64,000 nucleotides of DNA from Streptomyces tuirus (GCF_014701095.1 NZ_AP023439.1:4080001-4144000); one strand, 5' to 3'; shown: positions 7,269 through 16,000, counted from the stretch's first letter. Numbers and translations are program-made. The notes: generated by a model from the sequence alone, not told the origin.

Positions 7269-8872
7269 AGCAGCACCGGACCCCTGTGCTCATCGTCGGG
7301 GGCGGGCTGGCCGGACTGTCCGCGGCCGTCTTCCTCGCCCACCACGGCATCGCCGCCACTCTGGTGGAACGCCATCCCGACACCTCCACCCACCCCAAGG
7401 CCCGTGCCATCAACCCGCGGACGATGGAGCTGTATCGCGCCGTCGGCATGGAGGAGCGGGTACGAGCGGGGCGTTCCCCCATCTCCGGCAACACCGACCT
7501 GGTGCACGTCGAGAGCCTCGCGGGCAAGGAACGCGTACGGATGCCCAGCGCCTCACCGGAGGACATCGGCCGGATCAGCCCCACCCAGTGGACACTGATC
7601 GACCAGAACCAGCTGGAGCCGATCCTGCGGGAGCGGGCCGCCGAGGCCGGGGCGGACATCCGGTTCTCCACCCGGGTCGACGCCCTCGAAGAGCAGGCGG
7701 ACGGAGTGCTGGCCCACACCGTCGACCTGTCCACCGGGGAGAGGGCGCGGATCCACGCGCAGTACGTGATCGCGGCGGACGGCAGCCGAAGCCCGCTGCG
7801 CGAGATGCTGGGCATCGGGGCGCACGGCCGGGGCACCATCACCAACCTCGTCAGCTTCTTCTTCGAGGCTGATCTGACCGAGGCGCTGCGCGGCCGCCGG
7901 ATCATCGCGGCGTACGTCAACAACCCCGAGGTGCGCGGCACGGTCATCCCCATCGACAACGACCGCCGCTGGGTCATCAACGTCTCCTTCTTCCCCGAAC
8001 AGGGCCAGCGCGCCGAGGACTTCACCGAGGAGCGCTGCACCGCCCTGGTGCGCGCCGCGGTAGGGGTGCCCGACCTGCCGCTGAAGATCGAGTCGGTGGA
8101 CATGCCCGCGTGGGACATCTCCGCACGGGTGGCGGACACCTTCGCGACCCGCCGGGTGTTCGTCGCCGGCGACGCCGCCCATGTGATGCCGCCGACGGGG
8201 GCGTTCGGCGCGAGCACCGGTATCCAGGACGCGTACAACCTGGCCTGGAAGCTGGCACTGGTGCTGTCCGGCACGGCCGGCCCCGGACTCCTGGAGAGCT
8301 ACGACGCCGAACGGCGGCCGGTGGCCGAGGAGACCGTCCGGCAGGCCATGCTGCGGTTCGCGGTGCGGGAGGGCAAGCAGTACCAGGACGTCGCCGCGGA
8401 CCTGCTGGACGAGACGACCATGACGTTCGGGTACTGCTACCGCTCCGGGGCCTTCGCCGCGGAGGAGGGGGCGCCGGACGCGATCGTCGAGGACCCCGCG
8501 CACCCCTCGGCGCGGCCCGGGGCGCGGGCACCGCATCTGCACCTCGACGGGCCGGAAGGACCGGTGTCCGTCATCGACCTGTACGGCGACGGGTTCACGC
8601 TGCTCGTCGACGAGGCGGCGGGACCGTGGACCGGCGCGGTGGAGCGGGAGGCCGAACGGCTGGGTGCCGGCCTGAAGGTGGTCCGTATCGGCCGGGGCAC
8701 CAGGCTGTGGGACCAGGACGGGTCGTTCCGGCGCCGGTACGGGCTGTTGGCCGGGGGCGCGGTTCTGGTGCGGCCCGACGGATTCGTGGGGTGGCGCACG
8801 ACCGCGGGGCGCAGTGGGCCCGTCGACCAGGCGGCGATCGCCGCACTGCGGGGAATTCTGGACCGGGCCTAG
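7265..8872 (+). CDS. FAD-dependent aromatic polyketide monooxygenase
   Basis: A 535-residue flavin hydroxylase starting at ATG 7265, overlapping the previous stop codon. The FAD dinucleotide fold is at the N-terminus (VGGGLAGLSAAVFLAHHG, about residues 11-28), the DG motif (IAADGSRSPLRE) is near residue 175, the GD motif (FVAGDAAHVMPPTGAFG) is near residue 300, and the thioredoxin-like C-domain follows. Relatives hydroxylate or oxidatively cleave (Baeyer-Villiger) aromatic polyketides. In pentangular xanthone pathways such an enzyme inserts oxygen to start xanthone formation, but this gene's specificity cannot be read directly. It is coupled to a methyltransferase upstream and followed by a nested hairpin region. 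Confidence 0.9.
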   Translation: MKQHRTPVLIVGGGLAGLSAAVFLAHHGIAATLVERHPDTSTHPKARAINPRTMELYRAVGMEERVRAGRSPISGNTDLVHVESLAGKERVRMPSASPEDIGRISPTQWTLIDQNQLEPILRERAAEAGADIRFSTRVDALEEQADGVLAHTVDLSTGERARIHAQYVIAADGSRSPLREMLGIGAHGRGTITNLVSFFFEADLTEALRGRRIIAAYVNNPEVRGTVIPIDNDRRWVINVSFFPEQGQRAEDFTEERCTALVRAAVGVPDLPLKIESVDMPAWDISARVADTFATRRVFVAGDAAHVMPPTGAFGASTGIQDAYNLAWKLALVLSGTAGPGLLESYDAERRPVAEETVRQAMLRFAVREGKQYQDVAADLLDETTMTFGYCYRSGAFAAEEGAPDAIVEDPAHPSARPGARAPHLHLDGPEGPVSVIDLYGDGFTLLVDEAAGPWTGAVEREAERLGAGLKVVRIGRGTRLWDQDGSFRRRYGLLAGGAVLVRPDGFVGWRTTAGRSGPVDQAAIAALRGILDRA

Positions 8873-8935
8873 GCGCCCAGGGGCGCGGGAGGGGGGGGGC
8901 CGTCGGGCGGCTGCGGGCCGGTTGTGGCCGGTCGC

Positions 8936-9051
8936 GCGGTTCCCCGCGCCCCTCGAGGCACGCTGCGCGTGCACGGGACGGCCGCGGTGCTCCGGGAGGG
9001 AGCACCGCGGCCGTTTCAGCGGGGGCGCCCCGCAAGGGCGCGGGGAACCGC
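8936..9051. terminator. Nested hairpins: bidirectional terminator built on a dispersed Streptomyces repeat
   Basis: The inner hairpin is a perfect 16-bp stem, 8978-8993 with 8999-9014 (loop GGGAG), followed by TTT. It is nested within a second perfect 16-bp pair, GCGGTTCCCCGCGCCC at 8936-8951 with 9036-9051. The outer arms belong to a short GC-rich motif I recognise as common near gene ends in Streptomyces genomes. It lies between convergent genes, so it can stop transcription both ways. A poly-G tract (about 8890-8899) precedes it. Confidence 0.75.
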
Positions 9052-9060
9052 CCGGCCGGC

Positions 9061-9150
9061 CGACGGCACACCGCGGCACCGAGCCGAGGGCTCACGCACG
9101 CCGCGGTACCTGGCCGAAGGCTCACGCACGCCGCAGTACCGCGTCGAGTG
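9061..9150. repeat. Decaying 30-bp tandem repeat running into the 3' end of a monooxygenase gene
   Basis: Three consecutive 30-bp units (9061-9090, 9091-9120, 9121-9150) share CTCACGCACGCCGCGGTACC with growing divergence. Units 2 and 3 agree at 9091-9110 and 9121-9140 in 19 of 20 bases. The third unit is coding: it holds the last codons and stop of the reverse monooxygenase gene. The array therefore looks like duplication of that gene's end. Confidence 0.6.
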
Positions 9151-10699
9151 CCGCTACCAGCGACCCGGCGGGGTCGCCCACCGCACCGGTCGCGCGCCAC
9201 GCGATGAACCCGTCCGGCCGGAGCAGCACCGCACCGGCGCCCTGCACCCCGTAGCGGGTGAGGAAGCGCTCGACGACCTCGGAGGGCTCCTGCGATCCCA
9301 CGCGGTGGAAGGAGACGCCGAGCGCGGCCGCCGGCTCCTGCCAGGCAGCGCCGTCCGGGCCGGCGAGGAGCCAGAAGTCGCCGTCGAGGAGATCGTGGAG
9401 GGCGACGTCCTTGCCCTGGCGGACCAGGGGGAGGTGGGGAGCGCGGGTGCCGGGGCGGCCGGTGGGTGCCGTCGGATCCTCCACCACGGCGGTGTCGTCG
9501 TCCCCGGCCTCGCGGAGAACGGCGTCCGACCGGTACACGTGGCCGAACAGCACCGTGGTCTCGGGCCGGTGCCGGGCCGCGGCCGCCTCGTCGAGTCCGC
9601 TGCGCTGGAGGTAGCGGATGACGCCCTGGTCGACCGTGAACTCGGCGACCGGGGCCCGCTCCTGCTCGTAGGTGTCCAGCAGGCCGTGGCCCGCCTGTCC
9701 GCGCAGCACCCGTGCGAGCTTCCAGGCCAGGTTGTGCGCGTCCTGGATGCCCATGTTGCCGCCGAACCCCCCGGTGGGCGGCATGACGTGTGCGCTGTCA
9801 CCGGCCAGCAGCACGCGTCCGGAGCGGAAGCGGTCCGCGACCCAGGCGGCGATCTCCCAGCTCGTCGCGGACTCCACCGTGACCGGCAGATCGGGCACAC
9901 CCACCGCGGCCCGGACCAGCTCCACGCAGTCCTCGGTGCCGTAGACGCGGTGGTCGGCGCCGGGTGGCAGGCTCGGAGCGAGCACCCAGCGGTCGGAGTC
10001 CGCCCCGCCGAGCTTGCCGAGCACGCCCTTGACGGTCGGATTGCTGACGAAGCAGAGGAAGAAGGTGCGCCCCGCCACGTACGGGTCGAGGTCGGCATGG
10101 AAGACGATGTTCATCTGCCGCCCGAACACGCCCTGCCCGTGATGGCCGATGCCGAGTGAGGTGCGTATCGGCGCCCGTGAGCCGTCGGCCGCTATCAGGT
10201 ACCGCGCCCGCACGGTGCGCTCCGAGCCGTCGCCCAGGTCGCGCAGGACCGCCGTGACGCCGTCTGCGTCCTGGGTGAACTCCGTCATCTCGGTGGCGAA
10301 CCGGATGTCCGCGCCGAGTTCCACGGCCCGCTCCCGCAGCACCGGTTCGAGACGGTCCTGCCCGATCAGGGTCCAGCCGGTGGTGCCGACCTCGTGCCGG
10401 TCGACGCGGAACGGTCCGTCGAACCGCCCGAGTTCCGCCCCGGTGAGGGACTCGGCCTGGAGGATGTCGCCGTACTGGGCGTGCGGGTTCTCCCGTGCCC
10501 GTACCGCGTCCTCCAGACCGAGCGCGCGCAGCAGCTCCATGGTCCTCGGGCTCGCGGCCTGCGCCCGGGGGTGCGCCGAGATGTCCGCGTGCCGCTCCAC
10601 CAGCACCGGCCGGATGCCCTGCCGTGAGAGGAACAGGGCCTGGGCGAGCCCCACCATGCTGCCGCCCACGATGAGTACATCGGTCGTCTCGTCCGCCAT
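9122..10699 (-). CDS. FAD-dependent aromatic polyketide monooxygenase, divergent operon
   Basis: A 525-residue group A flavin monooxygenase. It starts at the ATG ending at 10699, with an AGGAG-type site just upstream on the reverse strand. The dinucleotide-binding motif is VGGSMVGLAQALFLSRQG; Ser in place of the middle Gly is common in this subfamily. The DG motif (IAADGSRAPIR) and GD motif (LLAGDSAHVMPPTGGFGGNMG) are intact, and the C-terminal thioredoxin-like domain is present. It is a distinct paralogue of the enzymes at 1-951 and 7265-8872. The gene faces the DUF1772 operon across a 206-bp gap that carries two SARP-type promoters. Its 3' end lies in a 30-bp repeat array. Confidence 0.9.
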   Translation of the reverse strand: MADETTDVLIVGGSMVGLAQALFLSRQGIRPVLVERHADISAHPRAQAASPRTMELLRALGLEDAVRARENPHAQYGDILQAESLTGAELGRFDGPFRVDRHEVGTTGWTLIGQDRLEPVLRERAVELGADIRFATEMTEFTQDADGVTAVLRDLGDGSERTVRARYLIAADGSRAPIRTSLGIGHHGQGVFGRQMNIVFHADLDPYVAGRTFFLCFVSNPTVKGVLGKLGGADSDRWVLAPSLPPGADHRVYGTEDCVELVRAAVGVPDLPVTVESATSWEIAAWVADRFRSGRVLLAGDSAHVMPPTGGFGGNMGIQDAHNLAWKLARVLRGQAGHGLLDTYEQERAPVAEFTVDQGVIRYLQRSGLDEAAAARHRPETTVLFGHVYRSDAVLREAGDDDTAVVEDPTAPTGRPGTRAPHLPLVRQGKDVALHDLLDGDFWLLAGPDGAAWQEPAAALGVSFHRVGSQEPSEVVERFLTRYGVQGAGAVLLRPDGFIAWRATGAVGDPAGSLVAALDAVLRRA

Positions 10700-10745
10700 G
10701 CCGGCTCCTCGGAGGGTGTGGATTGCGTTGGGTTTCGGCGGGCCG

Positions 10746-10777
10746 ATGCAACACCTGACGCCTCGAACCCGGCTCGC
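10746..10777 (-). promoter_or_regulatory. SARP-type promoter reading left (monooxygenase 9122-10699)
   Basis: On the reverse strand, GCGAGCC (10777-10771) and TCGAGGC (10766-10760) are 11 bp apart and are followed, after 8 bp, by TTGCAT (10751-10746) as -10. This gives a leader of about 40 bases before the start codon at 10699. On the plus strand the same stretch also reads as three 11-bp-phased heptamers (10763, 10774, 10785), so the site may serve both directions. Confidence 0.5.
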
Positions 10778-10825
10778 GGCGCGGGCGAGCGGAACCGGTG
10801 CGGAGCGACGCGCTCCCAGTCGGAT

Positions 10826-10857
10826 TCGAGTGCCGTGCGAGGAGCGGCTGACAGGTT
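10826..10857 (+). promoter_or_regulatory. SARP-type promoter reading right (DUF1772 operon)
   Basis: TCGAGTG (10826-10832) and GCGAGGA (10837-10843) are spaced 11 bp apart. Eight bases later comes CAGGTT (10852-10857) as -10. The predicted start is about 40 bases before GTG 10906. A 17-bp inverted repeat (TTCGGGCC-A-GGCCCGAA, 10856-10872) sits in the leader just before the ribosome binding site. Confidence 0.55.
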
Positions 10858-10905
10858 CGGGCCAGGCCCGAAGTACGGCGCACGGCTCGAGGGAGGACGG
10901 AAGCG

Positions 10906-11355
10906 GTGGTGGAGGCTTTGAGTGTGCTGGTGCTCACGGGCACCGGCCTGGTGGCGGGGGTGCTCTTCGCGGTCGCGGTGAGCGTGATGCCCGCGCTGAT
11001 CGCGATGACCCCGGAGCGGTACGTGTCCACGCACATCCTGCTCGGCAAGCGCTACGACCGGATCATGCCGTTCATCGTCACCGGCTCCACGGCCGTGGAC
11101 GTGGGGCTCGCGATACGGGCACCGGACGGCCCCCGGGCGCTGTTCGCGGCCGCCGCGCTCTGTATGGCCGGGGTGGCCGTGGTGTCGCAGACCCGGAACG
11201 TGCCGATCAACCGGAGGGTCAAGCGGACCCGGCCCGAGGACCTGGGTCCCGGCTGGCGGGATCCCCGTCCGGCCTGGCGGGACTGGCATCTGGTCCGCAC
11301 CGGCCTCGCGATCGCGGGCTGCGCGTCGACCGCCGCCGCGGTGGTGCTGTCGTGA
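10906..11355 (+). CDS. DUF1772 small membrane protein, anthrone-oxygenase-like
   Basis: A 149-residue protein starting at GTG 10906 after GGGAGGA (10891-10897). It has four hydrophobic segments and the DUF1772 signature: a short polar stretch with TRNVPINRRVK and, further on, W-R-D-W-H-x-x-R before the last helix. DUF1772 includes cofactor-independent anthrone oxygenases that turn anthrones into anthraquinones in fungal and bacterial aromatic polyketide pathways. That is a sensible role here, though many DUF1772 proteins are uncharacterised. It overlaps the next gene by 4 bp (GTGA) and belongs to a three-gene operon ending with the amide synthetase. Confidence 0.82.
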   Translation: MVEALSVLVLTGTGLVAGVLFAVAVSVMPALIAMTPERYVSTHILLGKRYDRIMPFIVTGSTAVDVGLAIRAPDGPRALFAAAALCMAGVAVVSQTRNVPINRRVKRTRPEDLGPGWRDPRPAWRDWHLVRTGLAIAGCASTAAAVVLS

Positions 11356-11885
11356 CCCCCGCCGTCGTACGCGAACTGCCGGAAGGACCGGAGCGAGCGG
11401 CGGCCGATGCCCGGATACGGGAGCTGCTGTCCCGTCCCGAGCCCGGTCCGGTGGCCGAAAGGCTCGCGCTGCTGCACTTCAGCGGGCGGCGCAGCGGGCG
11501 GCCGTACACCGTGCCCGCCGGGGTGCACACCCTCGGGGACGCGCTGGTGGTGGCGACCGGCAGCGGCTGGCGGCACAACTTCGCGGGCGGCTCGCCGGGT
11601 GAGCTGACCTGGCGCGGACAGCGGCGGCCGGTGCGGTTCACGCTGGTCGACGACGCGGAGCGCAGCGCGCGCGGCTATCTGGAGCTGTACCGCCGCTACG
11701 GGGAGGAGGCCCCGCGCCGGCTCGGGCTCGCCGTGCGCGGTGAAGGGGCGCCCGCACTCGCCGAGTTCCGGGAGGCGGTCGACCGGCACGGGCTCTCCCT
11801 GGTGGAGGTCACCCTCCTCACCCATGCCACGGCGGAGAACAGCGCACCCCCATCAGACGCAGAGAGCGAAAGGACGCCACGATGA
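11352..11885 (+). CDS. DUF385/deazaflavin-dependent nitroreductase-family protein
   Basis: A 177-residue protein starting at GTG 11352, overlapping the previous stop codon. It contains the split-barrel signature of the F420-dependent nitroreductase (DUF385) family, including LLHFSGRRSGRPYTVPAG and a GSGWRHNFAGG segment. Members bind F420 or flavin and reduce quinones or enones, or are structural relatives without known activity. In the cluster it may reduce a quinone or an enone of the aromatic intermediate. It is translationally coupled (ATGA) to the amide synthetase that follows. Confidence 0.75.
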   Translation: MTPAVVRELPEGPERAAADARIRELLSRPEPGPVAERLALLHFSGRRSGRPYTVPAGVHTLGDALVVATGSGWRHNFAGGSPGELTWRGQRRPVRFTLVDDAERSARGYLELYRRYGEEAPRRLGLAVRGEGAPALAEFREAVDRHGLSLVEVTLLTHATAENSAPPSDAESERTPR

Positions 11886-13753
11886 GCGGAATCGCCGGCT
11901 GGGTGGACTTCGAACGGGACCTGACACCGGAGGCGCCCACCGTACGGGCGATGGCGGCGGCGCTCGCGCACCGCGGCCCGGACGGCTTCGGTGAGTGGAT
12001 CGAGGGCCATGCCGCGCTCGCTCACCGGCGGCTCGCCCTGCTCGGCTCCGAGCACGCGGGGCAGCCGGCCGTCGTGGAGTCGGAGGCCGGGAGCCCGGTG
12101 GCCGTGCTGACCCTGGACGGGAGCGTCACCAACGGGGTGGAGCTGCGCCGCGAACTGGCTGCGAAGGGGCACCGGTTCACCGGGGACGGTGACGCGGAGG
12201 TGGCGCTGCACGCCTACCTGGAGTGGGGTACGGCGTTCCCCGAACGGCTGGAGGGCCTGTTCGCGCTGGCCGTGTGGGACGTGCGGCGGCAGGAACTGCT
12301 GCTGGTCCGCGACCGGTTGGGGGTGAAGCCGCTGTGCTACTTCCTGACGCCGTCCGGTGTGCTCTTCGGCTCCGAGCCCAAGGCGCTGCTGGCCCATCCG
12401 GCGGTACGGCCGGTGGTCGACGCCGACGGGCTGCGGGAGCTGTTCGCGCACAGCCGCAAGCCGGGCACCGGGGTGTTCCGGGGCACGCGCGAGGTGCTGC
12501 CCGGCCACACGATGACCGTGCGGGCGCCCGGCACCGGCCACCGTCGCTACTGGTCGCTGCCCGCCCGGCGGCACACCGACAGCCTGGAGACCACGGTCGC
12601 CACCGTGCGCCGGCTGCTGTCGGAGGCGGTCGCCACGCATCTTCGTGCGGACGTGCCGGTCGGCGCGATGCTCTCCGGCGGGATCGACTCCAGCGCGCTG
12701 ACCGCGCTCGCGGCCCACCGGCGGCGGGCCGAGGGCGCCGGACTCCGGTCGTTCTCGGTGAACTTCACCGGCTACGCCGAGAACTTCAAGCCGCACCCCA
12801 CCATGCGCGCCACCCCCGACGCCCCCTACGCGGCTCTCGCCGCCGAGCACATCGGGACCGAGCACACCGAGATCCTGCTCGACACGGCGGCGCTCGCCGA
12901 TCCGCGGACCCACGCCGTCGCCCTGCGCAGCCAGGACGCGCCCTCACCGCTCGGTGACATGGACGTCTCGCTGCTGCTGTTCTTCCAGGCGCTGCGCCGC
13001 GCGGGGATCACCGCGGTGCTCTCCGGGGAGACCGCGGACGAGGTCTTCAACGGCTACTTCTGGGCCTACGACCCGGCCCACAGCAACTCCACGACCTTCC
13101 CGTGGGTCTCCTTCGAGCGCGGGCACGACGCCGCCGCGGGCGGTCTGGGCTGCTCGCTGGTGGACCGGACGCTCCGCAAGGAGCTGGACTTCATGGAGTA
13201 CGCCGACCAGCACTACCGCGACGCGCTCACCGAGGTCCCGCGAGTGGCCGGCGAGAGTTCTGCCGAGCGCAGGGCGCGCGAGGTCACGTATCTGGCGCTG
13301 ACCCGGTGGGCCCCGACCCATCTGGACCGGGCCGACCGGATGAGCATGGCTCACGGGGTGCAGCTGCGCCCGCCGTTCTGCGACCGGGCGCTGGTGGAGT
13401 ACGTCTACAACGTCCCGGCCGACTTGAAGAGGGTGAACGGCCAGGAGAAGAGCCTGCTGCGGGCGGCGGTCTCCGATCTGCTGCCGGAGCGGGTGCTCAA
13501 CCGGCCCAAGAGCGCCTATCCGACCGTGCAGGAGGCGGCGTACGGCGAGTTCGTGCGCCACCGTTTCGAGGGCGTGGCCGCGGACGGTACCGCGCCGGTC
13601 GCCCCGCTGCTGGACGCCGAGGCGACCAGGGCGGCGCTGGGTACGGCGGTGGCTCCCAGCGGTGCCTTCGCGTGGGTGGAACGGGCGAGCATGGAGATGG
13701 TGCTGCAGTTGAACACGTGGCTCTCGGAGTACGGGGTCGAACTGCGGGTGTGA
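11882..13753 (+). CDS. Asparagine-synthetase-like amide synthetase lacking the Cys2 nucleophile
   Basis: A 623-residue AsnB-family protein starting at ATG 11882. The N-terminal Ntn-glutaminase-like domain (about residues 1-210) begins Met-Ser-Gly-Ile-Ala-Gly: the catalytic Cys2 of AsnB is Ser. The glutamine-binding NGEIYN block is also altered (DGSVTN), while HRGPDG and HRRL remain. The C-terminal ATP-pyrophosphatase domain is intact, with SGGIDSSALTALAA near residues 265-278 and the adenylate-side SGETADEVFNGY. Family members in pentangular polyketide clusters make an amide or lactam from a carboxyl group. With the nucleophile replaced, this one probably uses free ammonia or an amine, like beta-lactam synthetase. 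It is the last gene of its operon. Confidence 0.9.
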   Translation: MSGIAGWVDFERDLTPEAPTVRAMAAALAHRGPDGFGEWIEGHAALAHRRLALLGSEHAGQPAVVESEAGSPVAVLTLDGSVTNGVELRRELAAKGHRFTGDGDAEVALHAYLEWGTAFPERLEGLFALAVWDVRRQELLLVRDRLGVKPLCYFLTPSGVLFGSEPKALLAHPAVRPVVDADGLRELFAHSRKPGTGVFRGTREVLPGHTMTVRAPGTGHRRYWSLPARRHTDSLETTVATVRRLLSEAVATHLRADVPVGAMLSGGIDSSALTALAAHRRRAEGAGLRSFSVNFTGYAENFKPHPTMRATPDAPYAALAAEHIGTEHTEILLDTAALADPRTHAVALRSQDAPSPLGDMDVSLLLFFQALRRAGITAVLSGETADEVFNGYFWAYDPAHSNSTTFPWVSFERGHDAAAGGLGCSLVDRTLRKELDFMEYADQHYRDALTEVPRVAGESSAERRAREVTYLALTRWAPTHLDRADRMSMAHGVQLRPPFCDRALVEYVYNVPADLKRVNGQEKSLLRAAVSDLLPERVLNRPKSAYPTVQEAAYGEFVRHRFEGVAADGTAPVAPLLDAEATRAALGTAVAPSGAFAWVERASMEMVLQLNTWLSEYGVELRV

Positions 13754-13791
13754 GGGTGCCGGGCGCCACAGCCCGCACAGAAATATGCTCC

Positions 13792-13820
13792 TTGTCATCC
13801 ATGTGCGCGAAGCATAGGAT
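13792..13820 (+). promoter_or_regulatory. Probable promoter of the SARP gene in a low-GC 303-bp gap
   Basis: TTGTCA (13792-13797) and TAGGAT (13815-13820) are spaced 17 bp apart, a good vegetative promoter match, about 230 bases before the SARP start. The gap 13754-14056 is clearly richer in A+T than its surroundings and also holds a dyad GTTTCA (13895-13900)/TGAAAC (13914-13919). No gene is seen in it. Confidence 0.45.
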
Positions 13821-14056
13821 ACGACGAGGTAAAGAGCGAGAATGCGGCACTCGGTTTCGACCCGCAGTGCCGGGTGCGCGCAGGATTATTGCTGGTTTCA
13901 ACTTCTTTTTCGGTGAAACGTAATTCTCCGAGTAAAGGGACGGCAATTTTTCCGCCCCTTCGAGCGTGTGATGTTTCGCCCAAAAATGAGTGACGCAGGA
14001 AGGTGAATAACCGATGGCCGCCACACTGCACAGGCGGCTCACTCAGGGGGAATGCA

Positions 14057-16000
14057 GTGATAGAGATCGGTCTGCTGGGCTCCATGCGAATACGCAGGAA
14101 CGGGGAGGACGTCACACCGTCCGCCCCCAAACTGCGTCAGGTGCTGGCCCTGCTGGTGCTCAATGCCAACTCGCTGGTCAGCGTGGACCAGCTGTGCGAG
14201 GAACTGTGGGAGGACCACCCGCCGCTCAGCGCCCTGACCACCTTGCAAACCTACATTTATCAACTGCGCCGCAGACTGTTGCTGGCCACCGGGCAGCACG
14301 GCGCGGCTTTCGGCTCCCGTCCACCGCACGGCTGCCCCGCAATCCTGACCAGGGTCGGCGGCTACGAACTGCGGCTGGACGACAAGCAGTCGGTGGACGC
14401 TTACCGCTTCGACCAGCTCACCGAACAGGGCATGGCACAACTCCGCACCGGCGCGGGGGAGGAAGAGGCGGCCCGCACTCTCAAGGCGGCCCTTTCCCTG
14501 TGGCAGGGCGGAGCCCTGGTCGACGTCAGTACCGGACGCCGGCTGTCGGCCTGGTCGACCCAGCTGGAGGAACGCCGTAAGAGCGTCCTGGAGCAACGTT
14601 TCTCCCTCGAGCTCGAACTCGGCCGTCACCACACCGTCCTGGACGAACTGTCCGAGGCCTTCCGGGCCCACCCCACCCACGAGGCGTTCGCCGGCCAGCT
14701 GATGCGGGCCCTGCACCGCTGCGGCCGCCGGCCGGACGCCCTCAACACCTTCCGCACCCTGCGCGGCCATCTCGTCGAGGAACTCGGCCTGGAACCCTCC
14801 GCGCAGCTCCAGCGGCTCCACCAGGAGGTGCTCGCGGACCGCGGCCATCTCCGAGGACCCGCCCCGGCCAAGGCCGAGGCCGTGCCGGGCGGGCGTCGGC
14901 TCGTGCCCGGCCCGGCCCAGCTCCCCGCCGACGCCGGTGACTTCGTCGGGCGGGAACGCGAACTCGATCAGCTGGAGACCTTCCTCGGCGCGGACCGGCC
15001 CAGCACCGGCATGCGCGTGGTGGAGGTGCACGGCCCGCCCGGTGTCGGCAAGAGCGCCTTCGCCGTGCGTGCCGCGCACCGGCTGCGCCCGCGCTTCCCC
15101 GACGGACAGCTCTTCATCGACCTGTCCGCCGTCGGCGAGGGCTCCCAGCAACTCGCGGACGTGCTGTCGGCCTGCCTCACCGCCTGCGGCATCCAGCGCG
15201 AGAAGCAGCCCAGCGGGCTCGGCGAGCTCAGCAGACTGTTCCGCACCTGGACCGCCGACCGCCGGGTGCTGGTCGTGGTCGACGACGCGCTCACCGGCTC
15301 CCAGATCCGCGCCGTCCTGCCGGGCGGCTCCGGCTGCGCGGTGATCGCCACAAACCGCTACCGCGCGCACAGCCTGTCCACCGGCCGCAAGATCGTGCTC
15401 CCCGCCCTGTCCCGGGAGGAATCCCTCCAGCTCTACGACCGGGTCGCCGGGGAGCGCTCCAGGCAGCAGGACCCCGGGGCGGTGCGGGAGCTGATGGCGC
15501 TGTGCGAGGGGCTGCCCCTGGCCATCAGGGCCGTCGCCGGCCGGCTCACGGCGCGGCCCGGCTGGTCCGCGGCCCGGCTGGCGTCGCGGCTGCGCGGCAA
15601 CCACCGGATGCTGCTCGAACTCCCCGCCGGCACCCAGTCACTGATGACCACCGTGGCCGCCAGCCACCGGCATCTGCCCGCCCCGTCACGGGAGTTGCTG
15701 CGCCTGCTGCTCCAGCGCGAGCGCCCCCGCTGGAGCCTCGACGAGGTGGTGACCCGGCTGCGTCCCGGCAGTGGAGACGCCGAGACGCTCCTCGAATACC
15801 TTGTCGACGTCCACCTCGTCGAGGAGCACCTGACACCGGAGGCCGAGCTCCTCTACTCCGTGCCCCGGCTCACCCGGCAGGCCCTGATTCTCCTCTCGCG
15901 CGGCACGCCCGCGGGCGACGTACCGAACGGCCGGATGGTCGGCGCCGGTGTCGTCGCCGGCACCGGCGTCCCCCTGATGAAGGCGGACATCCGCCGGTAG
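14057..16000 (+). CDS. SARP-family pathway activator with NB-ARC ATPase domain
   Basis: A 647-residue regulator. I prefer GTG 14057, preceded by AGGGGGA at 14045-14051 and giving the usual short start before IGLLGSMRI; an ATG at 14003 is also in frame. Residues 1-95 form the OmpR-like winged helix, about 100-245 the bacterial transcriptional activation domain (BTAD), and from about 300 an NB-ARC/STAND ATPase begins with the P-loop GPPGVGKSAFA near residues 326-336 and a VLVVVDDA Walker B. Such large SARPs bind TCGAG-type direct repeats next to -35. Four matching sites occur in this cluster, so this is its likely activator. No TTA codon is seen in it. Confidence 0.93.
   Translation: MIEIGLLGSMRIRRNGEDVTPSAPKLRQVLALLVLNANSLVSVDQLCEELWEDHPPLSALTTLQTYIYQLRRRLLLATGQHGAAFGSRPPHGCPAILTRVGGYELRLDDKQSVDAYRFDQLTEQGMAQLRTGAGEEEAARTLKAALSLWQGGALVDVSTGRRLSAWSTQLEERRKSVLEQRFSLELELGRHHTVLDELSEAFRAHPTHEAFAGQLMRALHRCGRRPDALNTFRTLRGHLVEELGLEPSAQLQRLHQEVLADRGHLRGPAPAKAEAVPGGRRLVPGPAQLPADAGDFVGRERELDQLETFLGADRPSTGMRVVEVHGPPGVGKSAFAVRAAHRLRPRFPDGQLFIDLSAVGEGSQQLADVLSACLTACGIQREKQPSGLGELSRLFRTWTADRRVLVVVDDALTGSQIRAVLPGGSGCAVIATNRYRAHSLSTGRKIVLPALSREESLQLYDRVAGERSRQQDPGAVRELMALCEGLPLAIRAVAGRLTARPGWSAARLASRLRGNHRMLLELPAGTQSLMTTVAASHRHLPAPSRELLRLLLQRERPRWSLDEVVTRLRPGSGDAETLLEYLVDVHLVEEHLTPEAELLYSVPRLTRQALILLSRGTPAGDVPNGRMVGAGVVAGTGVPLMKADIRR

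Noticed and set aside
8890..8899. Poly-G tract as a phase-variation switch
   Set aside because: It lies after the stop codon of the monooxygenase and before no gene, so slippage there would not alter a protein.
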